A stretch of 7,589 bases of DNA from NCBI GenBank assembly GCA_015662065.1, contig DQUX01000136.1, positions 1-7,589 on the forward strand, read 5' to 3'. The translations under genes were made by a program, and so were the position numbers. Numbering within the stretch: position 1 is the stretch's first letter; each line of letters opens with the position of its first letter. The stretch is from Anaerolineales bacterium (GTDB lineage Bacteria > Chloroflexota > Anaerolineae > B4-G1 > DUEL01). The notes beneath the pieces are model-generated. The model was not told the origin of the DNA. It worked only from the letters and a program-made list of their open reading frames with translations, and did not search any database. Of this stretch, positions 1 through 5,604 are shown piece by piece.

Positions 1-365
1 AGTGCTCGGCCCACCCCCCGCCCCCGGTGGCCGGCGTGGATGAAGAGGAGGGAGAGATGGAGGGCCGGGCCGTAGGGAGGAGGTTCGGGGTTCACCACGA
101 ACTCCGCCTCCCCGACCACCTCCTCCCCCTCCTCGGCCACCAGCACCGGGTGACCGGCCTGCAGCCACCGGTTGAGGTGGACCGCGCAGGTCTCGACGCT
201 CATCCACGGGCCGCCGTGAAGCCACCGGTCGTAGAGGGAGAGCAATGCGTAGGGAGCGGGCTCCCCCTTGCCGCCCAGCCGCCAGGTCTCCACGTGGCTG
301 CAGTGAACGGCGGTGATACCGGCCGCATCGGCCAGCGTCGCCAGTCGGATCCGGACTTCCCCCAT
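1..365 (-). CDS. GNAT family N-acetyltransferase, 3' end cut by window edge
   Basis: The 121 visible codons look like the N-terminal two thirds of a GNAT acetyltransferase, which moves an acetyl group from acetyl-CoA to an amine; the substrate cannot be read. It opens with the typical first strand (VRIRLATLADAAGI, residues 4-17). It has a central strand pair (PVLVAEEGEEVVGEAEFV, about 73-90) and LHLSLLFIHAGHRGRGVGRA (102-121), whose R114-x-x-G-x-G is the acetyl-CoA pyrophosphate loop (motif A). The protein runs off the left edge just after this motif. The ATG at 365 lies 1 nt after the TAG stop of the ABC ATPase gene, with GGGAGGGGTAGG in front as ribosome binding site, so the two are translationally coupled. 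The association with an exporter ATPase behind an attenuator suggests drug modification, but that is inference. Family is confident; role is not. Confidence 0.85.
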   Translation of the reverse strand, partial: MGEVRIRLATLADAAGITAVHCSHVETWRLGGKGEPAPYALLSLYDRWLHGGPWMSVETCAVHLNRWLQAGHPVLVAEEGEEVVGEAEFVVNPEPPPYGPALHLSLLFIHAGHRGRGVGRA

Positions 366-366
366 C

Positions 367-1206
<840 letters not shown>

Positions 1207-1211
1207 AAGGA

Positions 1212-1233
1212 CCCTCCTGGGGGATCTCCCCCC
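1212..1233 (-). promoter_or_regulatory. Ribosome binding site of the ABC gene abutting a G5:C5 hairpin
   Basis: In the transcript, GGGGG (1228-1232) and CCCCC (1219-1223) form a 5-bp stem with tetraloop AGAU, and the strong Shine-Dalgarno AGGAGGG follows directly, 5 nt before the ABC start codon. The stem does not hide the ribosome binding site but would place structure right against it. The SD can also fold weakly on itself (AGGA-GGG-UCCU). Whether this tunes translation is inference. Confidence 0.45.
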
Positions 1234-1256
1234 TGCAAAGACCTGCCCGACAGGGG

Positions 1257-1288
1257 GCGAGGCCGTGGACCCACGCCCACGGCCTCGC
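1257..1288 (-). promoter_or_regulatory. Second perfect 12-bp hairpin in the ABC gene leader
   Basis: GCGAGGCCGTGG (1257-1268) and CCACGGCCTCGC (1277-1288) are perfect inverted repeats around an 8-nt loop. In the ABC transcript this lies between the attenuator terminator and the ABC ribosome binding site. No U-run follows, so it is not an intrinsic terminator. Its 5' arm as transcribed contains GGCCGUGGGC, identical to the 5' arm of the upstream terminator, so it can also pair with the terminator's 3' arm (10 bp). It may be an RNA switch partner, a stabilising stem or a pause site. Confidence 0.6.
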
Positions 1289-1310
1289 GCGAAGGGTGTT
1301 TAGCTATGCG

Positions 1311-1350
1311 GGAAAGAAAAAGGCCGTGGGCATCGCAGGCGCCCACGGCC
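1311..1350 (-). terminator. Intrinsic terminator upstream of the ABC gene (putative attenuator)
   Basis: Read on the minus strand, GGCCGTGGGC (1350-1341), a 9-nt loop and GCCCACGGCC (1331-1322) form a perfect 10-bp GC-rich stem followed at once by TTTTTCTTTCC (1321-1311). That is a textbook intrinsic terminator, but it sits between the promoter/leader ORF and the ABC gene, not after a gene. It begins 14 nt after the leader stop codon. This placement is the hallmark of transcription attenuation, where termination is the default and read-through the induced state. Confidence 0.85.
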
Positions 1351-1382
1351 CGGGTGACGTTATGTCAACCCTCGTGAGGCGC
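1339..1382 (-). promoter_or_regulatory. Candidate antiterminator pairing between leader codons 27-30 and the terminator 5' arm
   Basis: The transcript segment GCGCC-U-CACG (1382-1373, codons 27-30 of the leader ORF) is complementary to CGUGGGCGC (1347-1339), giving 9 base pairs with one bulged U. The partner covers 7 of the 10 bases of the terminator 5' arm, so the two structures exclude each other. A ribosome finishing the leader would cover 1382-1373 and favour termination. A ribosome halted near codons 12-14 would leave it free and favour read-through. The pairing was found by eye and no energies were computed. A small stem over the leader stop codon (1371-1364 with 1358-1352, one bulge) competes with it. 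Confidence 0.5.
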
Positions 1383-1460
1383 ACTGCGACAACGCAGCAT
1401 CCAGGCACCGCTCTTATCGCGGAGCCGGAGCGCGCCGAGGATATACATTGCAGTGCGCAT
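1365..1460 (-). CDS. 31-residue leader peptide with an Arg-Leu-Arg motif
   Basis: This short ORF has the strongest translation start in the window: AAGGAGGT (1473-1466), 5 nt before the ATG at 1460, about 23 nt from the predicted transcription start. The peptide begins MRTAMYILGALRLRDKSG and has R12-L13-R14 and R23-C24-R25, five Arg in all, and one Trp (W20). It ends TGA at 1365, 14 nt before the attenuator terminator. Arg-x-Arg, and Arg-Leu-Arg in particular, is the arrest motif of ErmD/ErmK-type macrolide-sensing leaders. A halt at codons 12-14 would expose the antiterminator segment in codons 27-30; a halt at codons 23-25 would cover it. A reading frame runs on upstream of 1460, but the promoter at 1490-1517 lies inside it, so 1460 is the sensible start. 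An arginine- or tryptophan-sensing leader is a less likely alternative, since the operon is not biosynthetic. Confidence 0.65.
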   Translation of the reverse strand: MRTAMYILGALRLRDKSGAWMLRCRSAPHEG

Positions 1461-1489
1461 ATCAGACCTCCTTACAGAATACGAAGTAT

Positions 1490-1517
1490 ATTGTACCCAA
1501 ATCCGGAGAATTGTCAA
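1490..1517 (-). promoter_or_regulatory. Sigma-70-type promoter for the leader-ABC-GNAT operon
   Basis: On the minus strand, a perfect -35 TTGACA (1517-1512), a 16-nt spacer and -10 TACAAT (1495-1490) predict transcription starting near 1483, just ahead of the leader Shine-Dalgarno. The region is clearly AT-richer than its surroundings. The -35 is shared base for base with the divergent promoter. Confidence 0.8.
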
Positions 1518-1538
1518 GCTGAGGGACAGGGGTATAAT
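1511..1538 (+). promoter_or_regulatory. Sigma-70-type promoter for the thioredoxin gene, sharing its -35 with the divergent promoter
   Basis: TTGTCA (1511-1516), a 16-nt spacer and a perfect TATAAT (1533-1538) predict a start near 1545, about 22 nt before the thioredoxin ATG. The heptamer TTGTCAA at 1511-1517 reads TTGACAA on the other strand, so five of the six -35 bases serve both promoters and two polymerases could not occupy them together. Confidence 0.8.
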
Positions 1539-1566
1539 TGCTCTCGGGGAGATCAGGTACACGACG

Positions 1567-2268
1567 ATGTTGGATGAACCGATCAACGTCACCGACGGGG
1601 CATTTGAGCGGGCTGTGCTGAGAGCCGACCGCCCGGTGGTGGCGGTCTTCTGGTCCAGGGGAGATGCCCGCGCGGAGCGGCTGCGGGAGGTACTGGAGGC
1701 CACCGCCCGTCGATACGCCGGACAGGTCCGGGTGGCGCGGCTGGAGATGGGGGACGCCCCCCGGACCCACGCCCGCTACCAGGTCGACACTCTGCCCCAG
1801 TTCCTCTTCTTTCGGGACGGCCGGCTGGTGGCCCGCGCGCGGGGACTGCCCCGGGAGGAGATGCTCCGCCCGTGGGTGGAGTACCTGTTGGGTCGGGGAC
1901 CGGTGCCCGACGCGCGCCGTCCCAGACCTGAGCCGGCCTCCGCCTCCACTCGTCCCATCACTGTCACCGACGCTGACTTCGACCGAGTGGTGTTGGGCTC
2001 GGAGGTGCCGGTGTTGGTGGACTTCTGGGCCGCCTGGTGCGCGCCGTGCAGGATGATCGCCCCGGCCGTCGAGCGACTGGCGGCAGAGTTCGCCGGGAGA
2101 GCGCTGGTGGCCAAGCTGGACGTGGAGGCCAACCCCCGCACCGCCCAGCGGTACGGCGCGATTAGCATCCCCACCCTTATCTTCTTCAAGGAGGGACAAG
2201 AGATGAGCCGGCTGGTGGGTGTGCAACCGGAGGAGCTCCTGCGGGCCCGGCTGGCGGCGTTGTTGTGA
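1567..2268 (+). CDS. Tandem-thioredoxin protein (degenerate N-domain, active WCAPC C-domain)
   Basis: A 233-residue cytoplasmic protein with two thioredoxin folds. Domain 1 (about 6-110) keeps the fold features VVAVFW (24-29), a cis-Pro in DTLPQFLFF (P77) and the G near the C-terminus, but reads FWSRGDAR where WCxxC should be, so it has no redox cysteines. A proline/arginine-rich linker (111-130) leads to domain 2 (131-233), a canonical thioredoxin with VDFWAAWCAPCRM (C158, C161) and cis-Pro in SIPTLIFF (P202). Domain 2 should reduce protein disulfides; domain 1 more likely binds a partner or substrate, which is inference. The frame is open back to 1453, but the promoter -10 ends at 1538, so the ATG at 1567 is preferred, with AGGT (1555-1558) as a modest ribosome binding site. 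DUF3467 follows after 86 nt. Confidence 0.92.
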   Translation: MLDEPINVTDGAFERAVLRADRPVVAVFWSRGDARAERLREVLEATARRYAGQVRVARLEMGDAPRTHARYQVDTLPQFLFFRDGRLVARARGLPREEMLRPWVEYLLGRGPVPDARRPRPEPASASTRPITVTDADFDRVVLGSEVPVLVDFWAAWCAPCRMIAPAVERLAAEFAGRALVAKLDVEANPRTAQRYGAISIPTLIFFKEGQEMSRLVGVQPEELLRARLAALL

Positions 2269-2287
2269 GGCGAAAACCACGGACCGG

Positions 2288-2328
2288 CAGGGTTGGCGGA
2301 CCCTGGAGACCTGGGGGGCCTACCCCCC
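2288..2328 (+). repeat. Two small inverted repeats between the thioredoxin and DUF3467 genes
   Basis: CAGGGT-TGGCGG-ACCCTG (2288-2305) and GGGGGG-CCTA-CCCCCC (2313-2328) are perfect stems of 6 bp each in the 86-nt gap. No T-run follows either, so they are not standard terminators on the plus strand. They may slow polymerase, protect the downstream mRNA, or be chance in GC-rich DNA. Confidence 0.4.
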
Positions 2329-2354
2329 GCGCTCTGAGTGAAAAAAGGAGCCCT

Positions 2355-2672
2355 ATGAGTACCCAACGACCGCGCGCGAGAAAGATCAACATCGAGATTC
2401 CCCCGGACCTGGACGCCGTCTACGCCAACCTCGCCGTCATCAGCCATTCCCCCTCGGAGATCGTCATCGATTTCGCCCGGGTGCTGCCCAATACCCCCCG
2501 GGCTCGGGTCCACGCCCGCATCATCACCACGCCGATGCACGCTAAGCTCCTCCTGCGGGCGCTGGAGCAGAACCTGGAGCGGTACGAGGCCCAGTTCGGC
2601 GAGATCCGCCTGCCCCCCAAGGGGGACGACCTGGCGCAGCAGTTCTTCGGCGGGGCGAAGCCGCCGGAGTAA
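2355..2672 (+). CDS. DUF3467 family protein
   Basis: A 105-residue soluble protein with no signal or membrane segment. After a basic N-terminus (QRPRARKINIEIPPDLD, 4-20) it shows the family pattern: a YANLAVISHSPSEIVIDFA strand pair (about 23-41), a VLPNTPRARVHARIITTP segment (43-60) and a closing helix MHAKLLLRALEQNLERYEAQFG. The family is widespread in bacteria and I know of no established biochemical role. The start at 2355 is supported by AAGGAG (2345-2350) and by the family's usual length; the frame runs further upstream, but those residues look unlike protein. It lies between the thioredoxin and translin-like genes in the same direction, probably co-transcribed. Family assignment is from memory of the pattern, so the domain name is fairly secure and the function unknown. 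Confidence 0.85.
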   Translation: MSTQRPRARKINIEIPPDLDAVYANLAVISHSPSEIVIDFARVLPNTPRARVHARIITTPMHAKLLLRALEQNLERYEAQFGEIRLPPKGDDLAQQFFGGAKPPE

Positions 2673-2703
2673 CGGCGCATCGCTTCCAGGCCGCCATCAA
2701 TGA

Positions 2704-2721
2704 CGCGCCGCAGACGGCGCG
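2704..2721 (+). promoter_or_regulatory. Perfect 7-bp hairpin just upstream of the translin-like gene's ribosome binding site
   Basis: CGCGCCG (2704-2710), loop CAGA and CGGCGCG (2715-2721) form a compact stem. The purine-rich Shine-Dalgarno AGGGGGA (2724-2730) starts 2 nt later. No T-run follows. It could insulate or modulate translation of the downstream gene within the operon. Confidence 0.4.
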
Positions 2722-2733
2722 ACAGGGGGACCT

Positions 2734-3399
2734 ATGGATGAGTTGGAAACGATCGCCGAACACATCCGGGCAGACCTATCGGCCCGGAACGAGGCGCGGG
2801 ATGCGGCGCTGCATCGCTCCCGCGAGCTGATCCGGCTCTGCGCCACGGCCATCCGTGCGGCCCACCGGGAGGAGTGGGAGGCGGCCAACGCTCTGTTGGA
2901 GCAGGCGGACCAGGTGGCGGCGGAGGTGGTGGCGACGCTGGAGCCCTACCCCGATCTCTTCTACGCCGGCTACACCCAGGACGGGCTGAAGGAGCTGGCA
3001 GAGGCCCACCTGACGGTGGCGCTGATGACCGAAGCGCCGCTCCCAGCGCCGGAGCTCCTGGAGGTCCCCTCCGCCGCCTATCTGGGTGGTCTGTGCGAGG
3101 CGGCCTCCGAACTACGCCGCCGGTGTCTGGACCTGCTGCGACAAGAGCGGACGGAGGAGGCGGAGCGGCTGTTGACGGCAATGGACACCGTCTACGACCT
3201 GCTGGTCACGTTCGACTTTCCCGATGCGGTGACCGGGGGATTACGCCGCCGAGTGGACCAACTGAGGGGGGTGCTGGAGCGCACCCGGGGGGACGTGACC
3301 CGGGCGCTGCGGCAGGACCGACTGATGGCAGCGCTGGATCGGTTCGAGGAGCGGATGGATGGCGGGGGAGGCGACGGATCGAATCATCCGGGCCAGTGA
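2734..3399 (+). CDS. Translin/TRAX-like protein (prokaryotic translin superfamily)
   Basis: A 221-residue all-helical protein matching the prokaryotic translin/TRAX family, relatives of the C3PO nuclease that cleaves small RNAs; database entries are sometimes mislabelled as haloacid dehalogenases. Recognisable blocks are RDAALHRSRELIRLCATAIRA (22-42), EPYPDLFYAGYTQDGLKELAEA (70-91), PAPELLEVPSAAYLGGLCEA (104-123), ASELRRRCLDLLR (124-136), MDTVYDLLVTFDFPDAVTGG (150-169) and LRRRVDQLRGVLERTRGDVT (170-189). The acidic pair E87-x-x-E90 in KELAE resembles the TRAX catalytic Glu pair, so RNase activity is plausible; the alignment is by eye. AGGGGGA lies 3 nt before the ATG. The last about 14 residues are Gly-rich and overlap the next gene by 41 nt, so translation is coupled to the nuclease piece. 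Substrate is unknown. Confidence 0.85.
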   Translation: MDELETIAEHIRADLSARNEARDAALHRSRELIRLCATAIRAAHREEWEAANALLEQADQVAAEVVATLEPYPDLFYAGYTQDGLKELAEAHLTVALMTEAPLPAPELLEVPSAAYLGGLCEAASELRRRCLDLLRQERTEEAERLLTAMDTVYDLLVTFDFPDAVTGGLRRRVDQLRGVLERTRGDVTRALRQDRLMAALDRFEERMDGGGGDGSNHPGQ

Positions 3400-3619
3400 G
3401 GTGGGCCGGTACGTCTTCTGCGCCCACGCCTGGTGGCTGGGGTCGGTGGAGGGGATTCCCTCCGCCCATCGGCGGGAGATGGCGGCGGGGGAGGCGACCC
3501 ATCGGCGTCACGGGCGGCGGGTGCGGGCCTCGGCGACCCTGGCCCGCCTGGCCTACCTCCTCCTGGCCCTGGCGGCATTGGCGGCCGCTGTGGCGCTCCT
3601 GCAGGCGCTAGGAGGATAG
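3359..3619 (+). CDS. Membrane-anchored N-terminal piece of a Cas4/RecB-like nuclease
   Basis: An 86-residue protein. Residues 9-53 read like the start of a Cas4/PDDEXK_1 domain: IIRASEVGRYVFCAHAWWLG (9-28) with the lone C21 that in Cas4 is the first Fe-S ligand, then GIPSAHRREMAAGEATHRRHG with H48 and H51 where the family has its motif-I His. The D, E-x-K and C-terminal cysteines are absent. A hydrophobic helix (about 61-84) ends the chain. The missing motifs occur in the gene at 4226-4750, so this is probably one subunit of a two-chain enzyme and not a random fragment. GAGGAG (3346-3351) lies 7 nt before the start, inside the overlapping translin-like gene. The alternative, a degenerate remnant, is less likely because frame and motifs are intact. 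Confidence 0.7.
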   Translation: MAGEATDRIIRASEVGRYVFCAHAWWLGSVEGIPSAHRREMAAGEATHRRHGRRVRASATLARLAYLLLALAALAAAVALLQALGG

Positions 3620-3622
3620 GAT

Positions 3623-4195
3623 GTGAGAGTTGTGGGTATTGTGGGCAGCCCCAGGAAGGGGATGAACACCGATACCCTCGTGACGAGAGCGCTGGAGGGA
3701 GCCCGCTCCGTCGGTGCGGAGACAGAGAAGATCTATCTGAACGACCTGGAAATCCGACCCTGCCAGGCCTGCGACCGCTCCCCCGCTCCCGCCCCCTGCT
3801 TCTACGAAGATGGTATGGAGGGGATATACCGAGCCCTGGAGACCGCCGATGGCCTGGTCATAGGGACGCCCGCCTACTACGGCTCCGTCAGCGCCCAGAT
3901 CAAACTGCTCACCGATCGCTCGAACTGCCTGACCCAGATGGTCACGCTTCCGGATGGCAGAGTGGCGTTCCGGTCCAGAGTCCAGAAGAGGAAAAAGGGC
4001 ATCTTCATCTGGGTGGCGGACTTCTCTAGGGACCCCGAGCACGCGTTGGCGATGATGAGGCTCTGGTGCAAGGATGTCAACCTCGAGCTGGTGGACGCTT
4101 TGATCGTCACGGGCTCCGAGCGGGGGGAAGGGGCGAGAAAACGAGAGGACCTACTCCGCAAGGCCTTTGAACTGGGGGCATCTCTAGGGCGCTGA
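3623..4195 (+). CDS. Flavodoxin-fold NAD(P)H-dependent oxidoreductase (FMN reductase / iron-sulfur flavoprotein type)
   Basis: A 190-residue soluble protein of the NADPH-dependent FMN reductase family. MRVVGIVGSPRKGMNTDTLV (1-20) holds the FMN phosphate loop SPRKGMNTD, and ADGLVIGTPAYYGSVSAQIK (75-94) is the second flavin-binding loop. Three cysteines, C47, C50 and C59 (RPCQACDRSPAPAPC), recall the iron-sulfur flavoprotein cluster motif but lack a clear fourth ligand nearby. It would shuttle electrons from NAD(P)H via FMN; the acceptor is unknown. The start is GTG at 3623 with GGAGG (3611-3615) 7 nt upstream; an ATG at 3621 in another frame meets TGA at once. It is wedged between the two nuclease pieces, 3 nt after the first, and by eye is less GC-rich than its neighbours, which may indicate insertion by transfer. 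Family is confident. Confidence 0.92.
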   Translation: MRVVGIVGSPRKGMNTDTLVTRALEGARSVGAETEKIYLNDLEIRPCQACDRSPAPAPCFYEDGMEGIYRALETADGLVIGTPAYYGSVSAQIKLLTDRSNCLTQMVTLPDGRVAFRSRVQKRKKGIFIWVADFSRDPEHALAMMRLWCKDVNLELVDALIVTGSERGEGARKREDLLRKAFELGASLGR

Positions 4196-4225
4196 CGCGG
4201 GCCTCAGCCCCCCTTGGTTCTCACG

Positions 4226-4750
4226 ATGTCGGATTGGCTGGCTTTCTTCTTCCTTCTGTTGGTCCTGGGCCTGGCGCTCCTCTGGCTGGCCCGGCGCAGC
4301 CGGGCGAGCACGGGGCTGCCCCAGGGGCGGGTGATCGCCGCCGATGTGGGGGCCTGGCAGCGGCCGGACCGGCCTCTCTTCTCCCGCCGCCACCTCCTCA
4401 CCGGCCGGCCCGACTACATCGTGGCCGACGGGCCAGACCTGATCCCGGTGGAGGTCAAGTCTGCCCGCGCCCCTGCCCGCCCCTACGATTCCCACGTCCT
4501 TCAGTTGGCAGCCTACTGCCTGTTGGTCGCCGAGACCTCAGGCCGTCGCCCTCCCTATGGCATCCTCCGCTACGCCGATCGGACCTTTGAGGTTCCCTAC
4601 ACCGGCGAGTTGGAAGAGGATCTGCTGGCGGTGCTGAGGGAGATGCGGGAGGACCTGGCGGCGGGGGATGGACCGCGCAACCACGACGATCCCCGTCGGT
4701 GCGCGGCCTGCGGCTACCGGGAGGCATGCAGGGAAGCGCTGTCTGGCTAG
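4226..4750 (+). CDS. Membrane-anchored catalytic piece of a Cas4/RecB-like PD-(D/E)XK nuclease
   Basis: A 174-residue protein. An N-terminal membrane helix (about 4-22, WLAFFFLLLVLGLALLWLA) is followed by basic residues, suggesting the rest faces the cytoplasm. The nuclease core shows LTGRPDYIV (D63), IPVEVKSARAP (E76-V-K78) and SHVLQLAAYCLL (Q93, Y97), the metal-binding and catalytic motifs II, III and QhxxY of the RecB/Cas4 family. RRCAACGYREAC gives C159-x2-C162-x5-C168, three of the four Cys of a Cas4-type Fe-S cluster. The N-terminal Cys and His are lacking but occur in the gene at 3359. Cleavage of DNA ends is the family activity; here it is inferred. No clear Shine-Dalgarno precedes the ATG at 4226 (a TTG at 4214 is an alternative), 30 nt after the oxidoreductase gene. 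Its stop overlaps that of the convergent GNAT gene. Confidence 0.85.
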   Translation: MSDWLAFFFLLLVLGLALLWLARRSRASTGLPQGRVIAADVGAWQRPDRPLFSRRHLLTGRPDYIVADGPDLIPVEVKSARAPARPYDSHVLQLAAYCLLVAETSGRRPPYGILRYADRTFEVPYTGELEEDLLAVLREMREDLAAGDGPRNHDDPRRCAACGYREACREALSG

Positions 4751-5595
4751 ACCCTCCTCTCCCACGCCACCACCCGCCGTCCGACGGGGTGGAAACCGAA
4801 GCGGGTGTAGAGCCGCCGGGAGGCCAGGTTCTCCTCCTGGGTGTTCAGCGTCACCCGCTCGACACCCCGCTCCCACAGGCGCGAGATCGCGCCCGCCAGC
4901 AAAAAGCCCCCGATCCCCTGCCCCTGCGCCCGGGGGTCCACCGCCAGCCGGCCGATGTGTGCCCCGTGTTCCACCAGCCGCGCCTCCACGTACCCCAGGA
5001 GCTCATCCCCCCGTTCGGCCACCAGGAAGCAGGCCGACCCCCGCCGCAACCGTTCCAGGGTCTCGCCGCTGAGCCACCAGGGTGGGGAGAAGGCGGCGTG
5101 GTCCAGCCGCGTCAGCGTCGGGATGTCGGCTGCCGCCCCCGGCCGGAGGCGGCCCCCTTCAACCGCACGGGATGGGATCCATCGGCTCTTCTTGACCATC
5201 GTTACCAACCGGGTCAGCGGCGCAAACCTCCGCGCCTTAAGCGCCGGACCGGCCCACCCCCCCACGTCCATCCAAGCCAGCATCCGGGCCCCCCGGCGAC
5301 GCAGCGGCCCGAGCAGCGGCGGCAGGGTCCGATCCAGCCACGGCCCCACCCCGATGCCGCTCCCCAGCACCCCCAGCCGCACCCAGGCCGCCGGCCCGGC
5401 GTCGGGCCAGGCCAGCAATGCTCCCACCAATCGGCCGTGGGAGAGGGTCACCAGGAAAACCTCCTCCCCCAGGTGCTCCTCCCACGGCCAAGCGTGGACA
5501 GCGGGGCGGGGGGTATGGGTCAGGAGATGGTGAATGGCCGGCCCGTCGGCCGGAACTGCCGGACGGACCTCAAGGGAGCCTTCGACAACGAACAT
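4747..5595 (-). CDS. Tandem GNAT-domain acetyltransferase
   Basis: A 282-residue protein with two GNAT folds. The N-terminal half (8-140) begins LEVRPAVPADGPAIHHLL and has the strand order of the fold but no clear acetyl-CoA loop; GVLGSGIGVG (75-84) sits near that position without the R/Q-x-x-G-x-G/A pattern, so this half is probably degenerate. The C-terminal half (149-282) is complete: RLRPGAAADIPTLTRLDHAAF (149-169), strand pair FLVAERGDELLGYVEARL, motif A LAVDPRAQGQGIGGFLL (R222-x-x-G-x-G), and motif B NTQEENLASRRLYTRFGF. The C-half resembles RimI-type N-acetyltransferases, so an amine or protein N-terminus is possible; the substrate is unknown. The start at 5595 is 9 nt after the stop of the CPBP-NUDIX gene and has only a weak GAAGAG upstream, pointing to translational coupling. 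Confidence 0.88.
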   Translation of the reverse strand: MFVVEGSLEVRPAVPADGPAIHHLLTHTPRPAVHAWPWEEHLGEEVFLVTLSHGRLVGALLAWPDAGPAAWVRLGVLGSGIGVGPWLDRTLPPLLGPLRRRGARMLAWMDVGGWAGPALKARRFAPLTRLVTMVKKSRWIPSRAVEGGRLRPGAAADIPTLTRLDHAAFSPPWWLSGETLERLRRGSACFLVAERGDELLGYVEARLVEHGAHIGRLAVDPRAQGQGIGGFLLAGAISRLWERGVERVTLNTQEENLASRRLYTRFGFHPVGRRVVAWERRV

Positions 5596-5604
5596 TTCTG
5601 TGGT

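Noticed and set aside
1257..1288. The second leader hairpin as another intrinsic terminator
   Set aside because: No T-run follows on either strand: the minus-strand sequence after it is C-rich and the plus-strand side is mixed.
1453..1566. Upstream extension of the thioredoxin gene to 1453
   Set aside because: The stretch contains the promoter -35 and -10, so it cannot be in the mRNA from that promoter, and its residues add nothing to the thioredoxin fold.
1461..1703. Upstream extension of the leader ORF to 1703 on the minus strand
   Set aside because: This would place the minus-strand promoter and the perfect Shine-Dalgarno inside the gene and read antisense through the thioredoxin N-terminus.
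2313..2328. G6/C6 hairpin as the terminator of the thioredoxin gene
   Set aside because: It is followed by GCGCTCTGAGTG and an A-run, not T residues, so it is not a plus-strand intrinsic terminator; the A-run belongs to the next ribosome binding site. In the minus direction no gene ends there.
3359..4750. A CRISPR-Cas adaptation locus, because of the Cas4-like motifs
   Set aside because: No repeat-spacer array and no cas1/cas2-like gene are seen; Cas4-type PD-(D/E)XK proteins often occur away from CRISPR.
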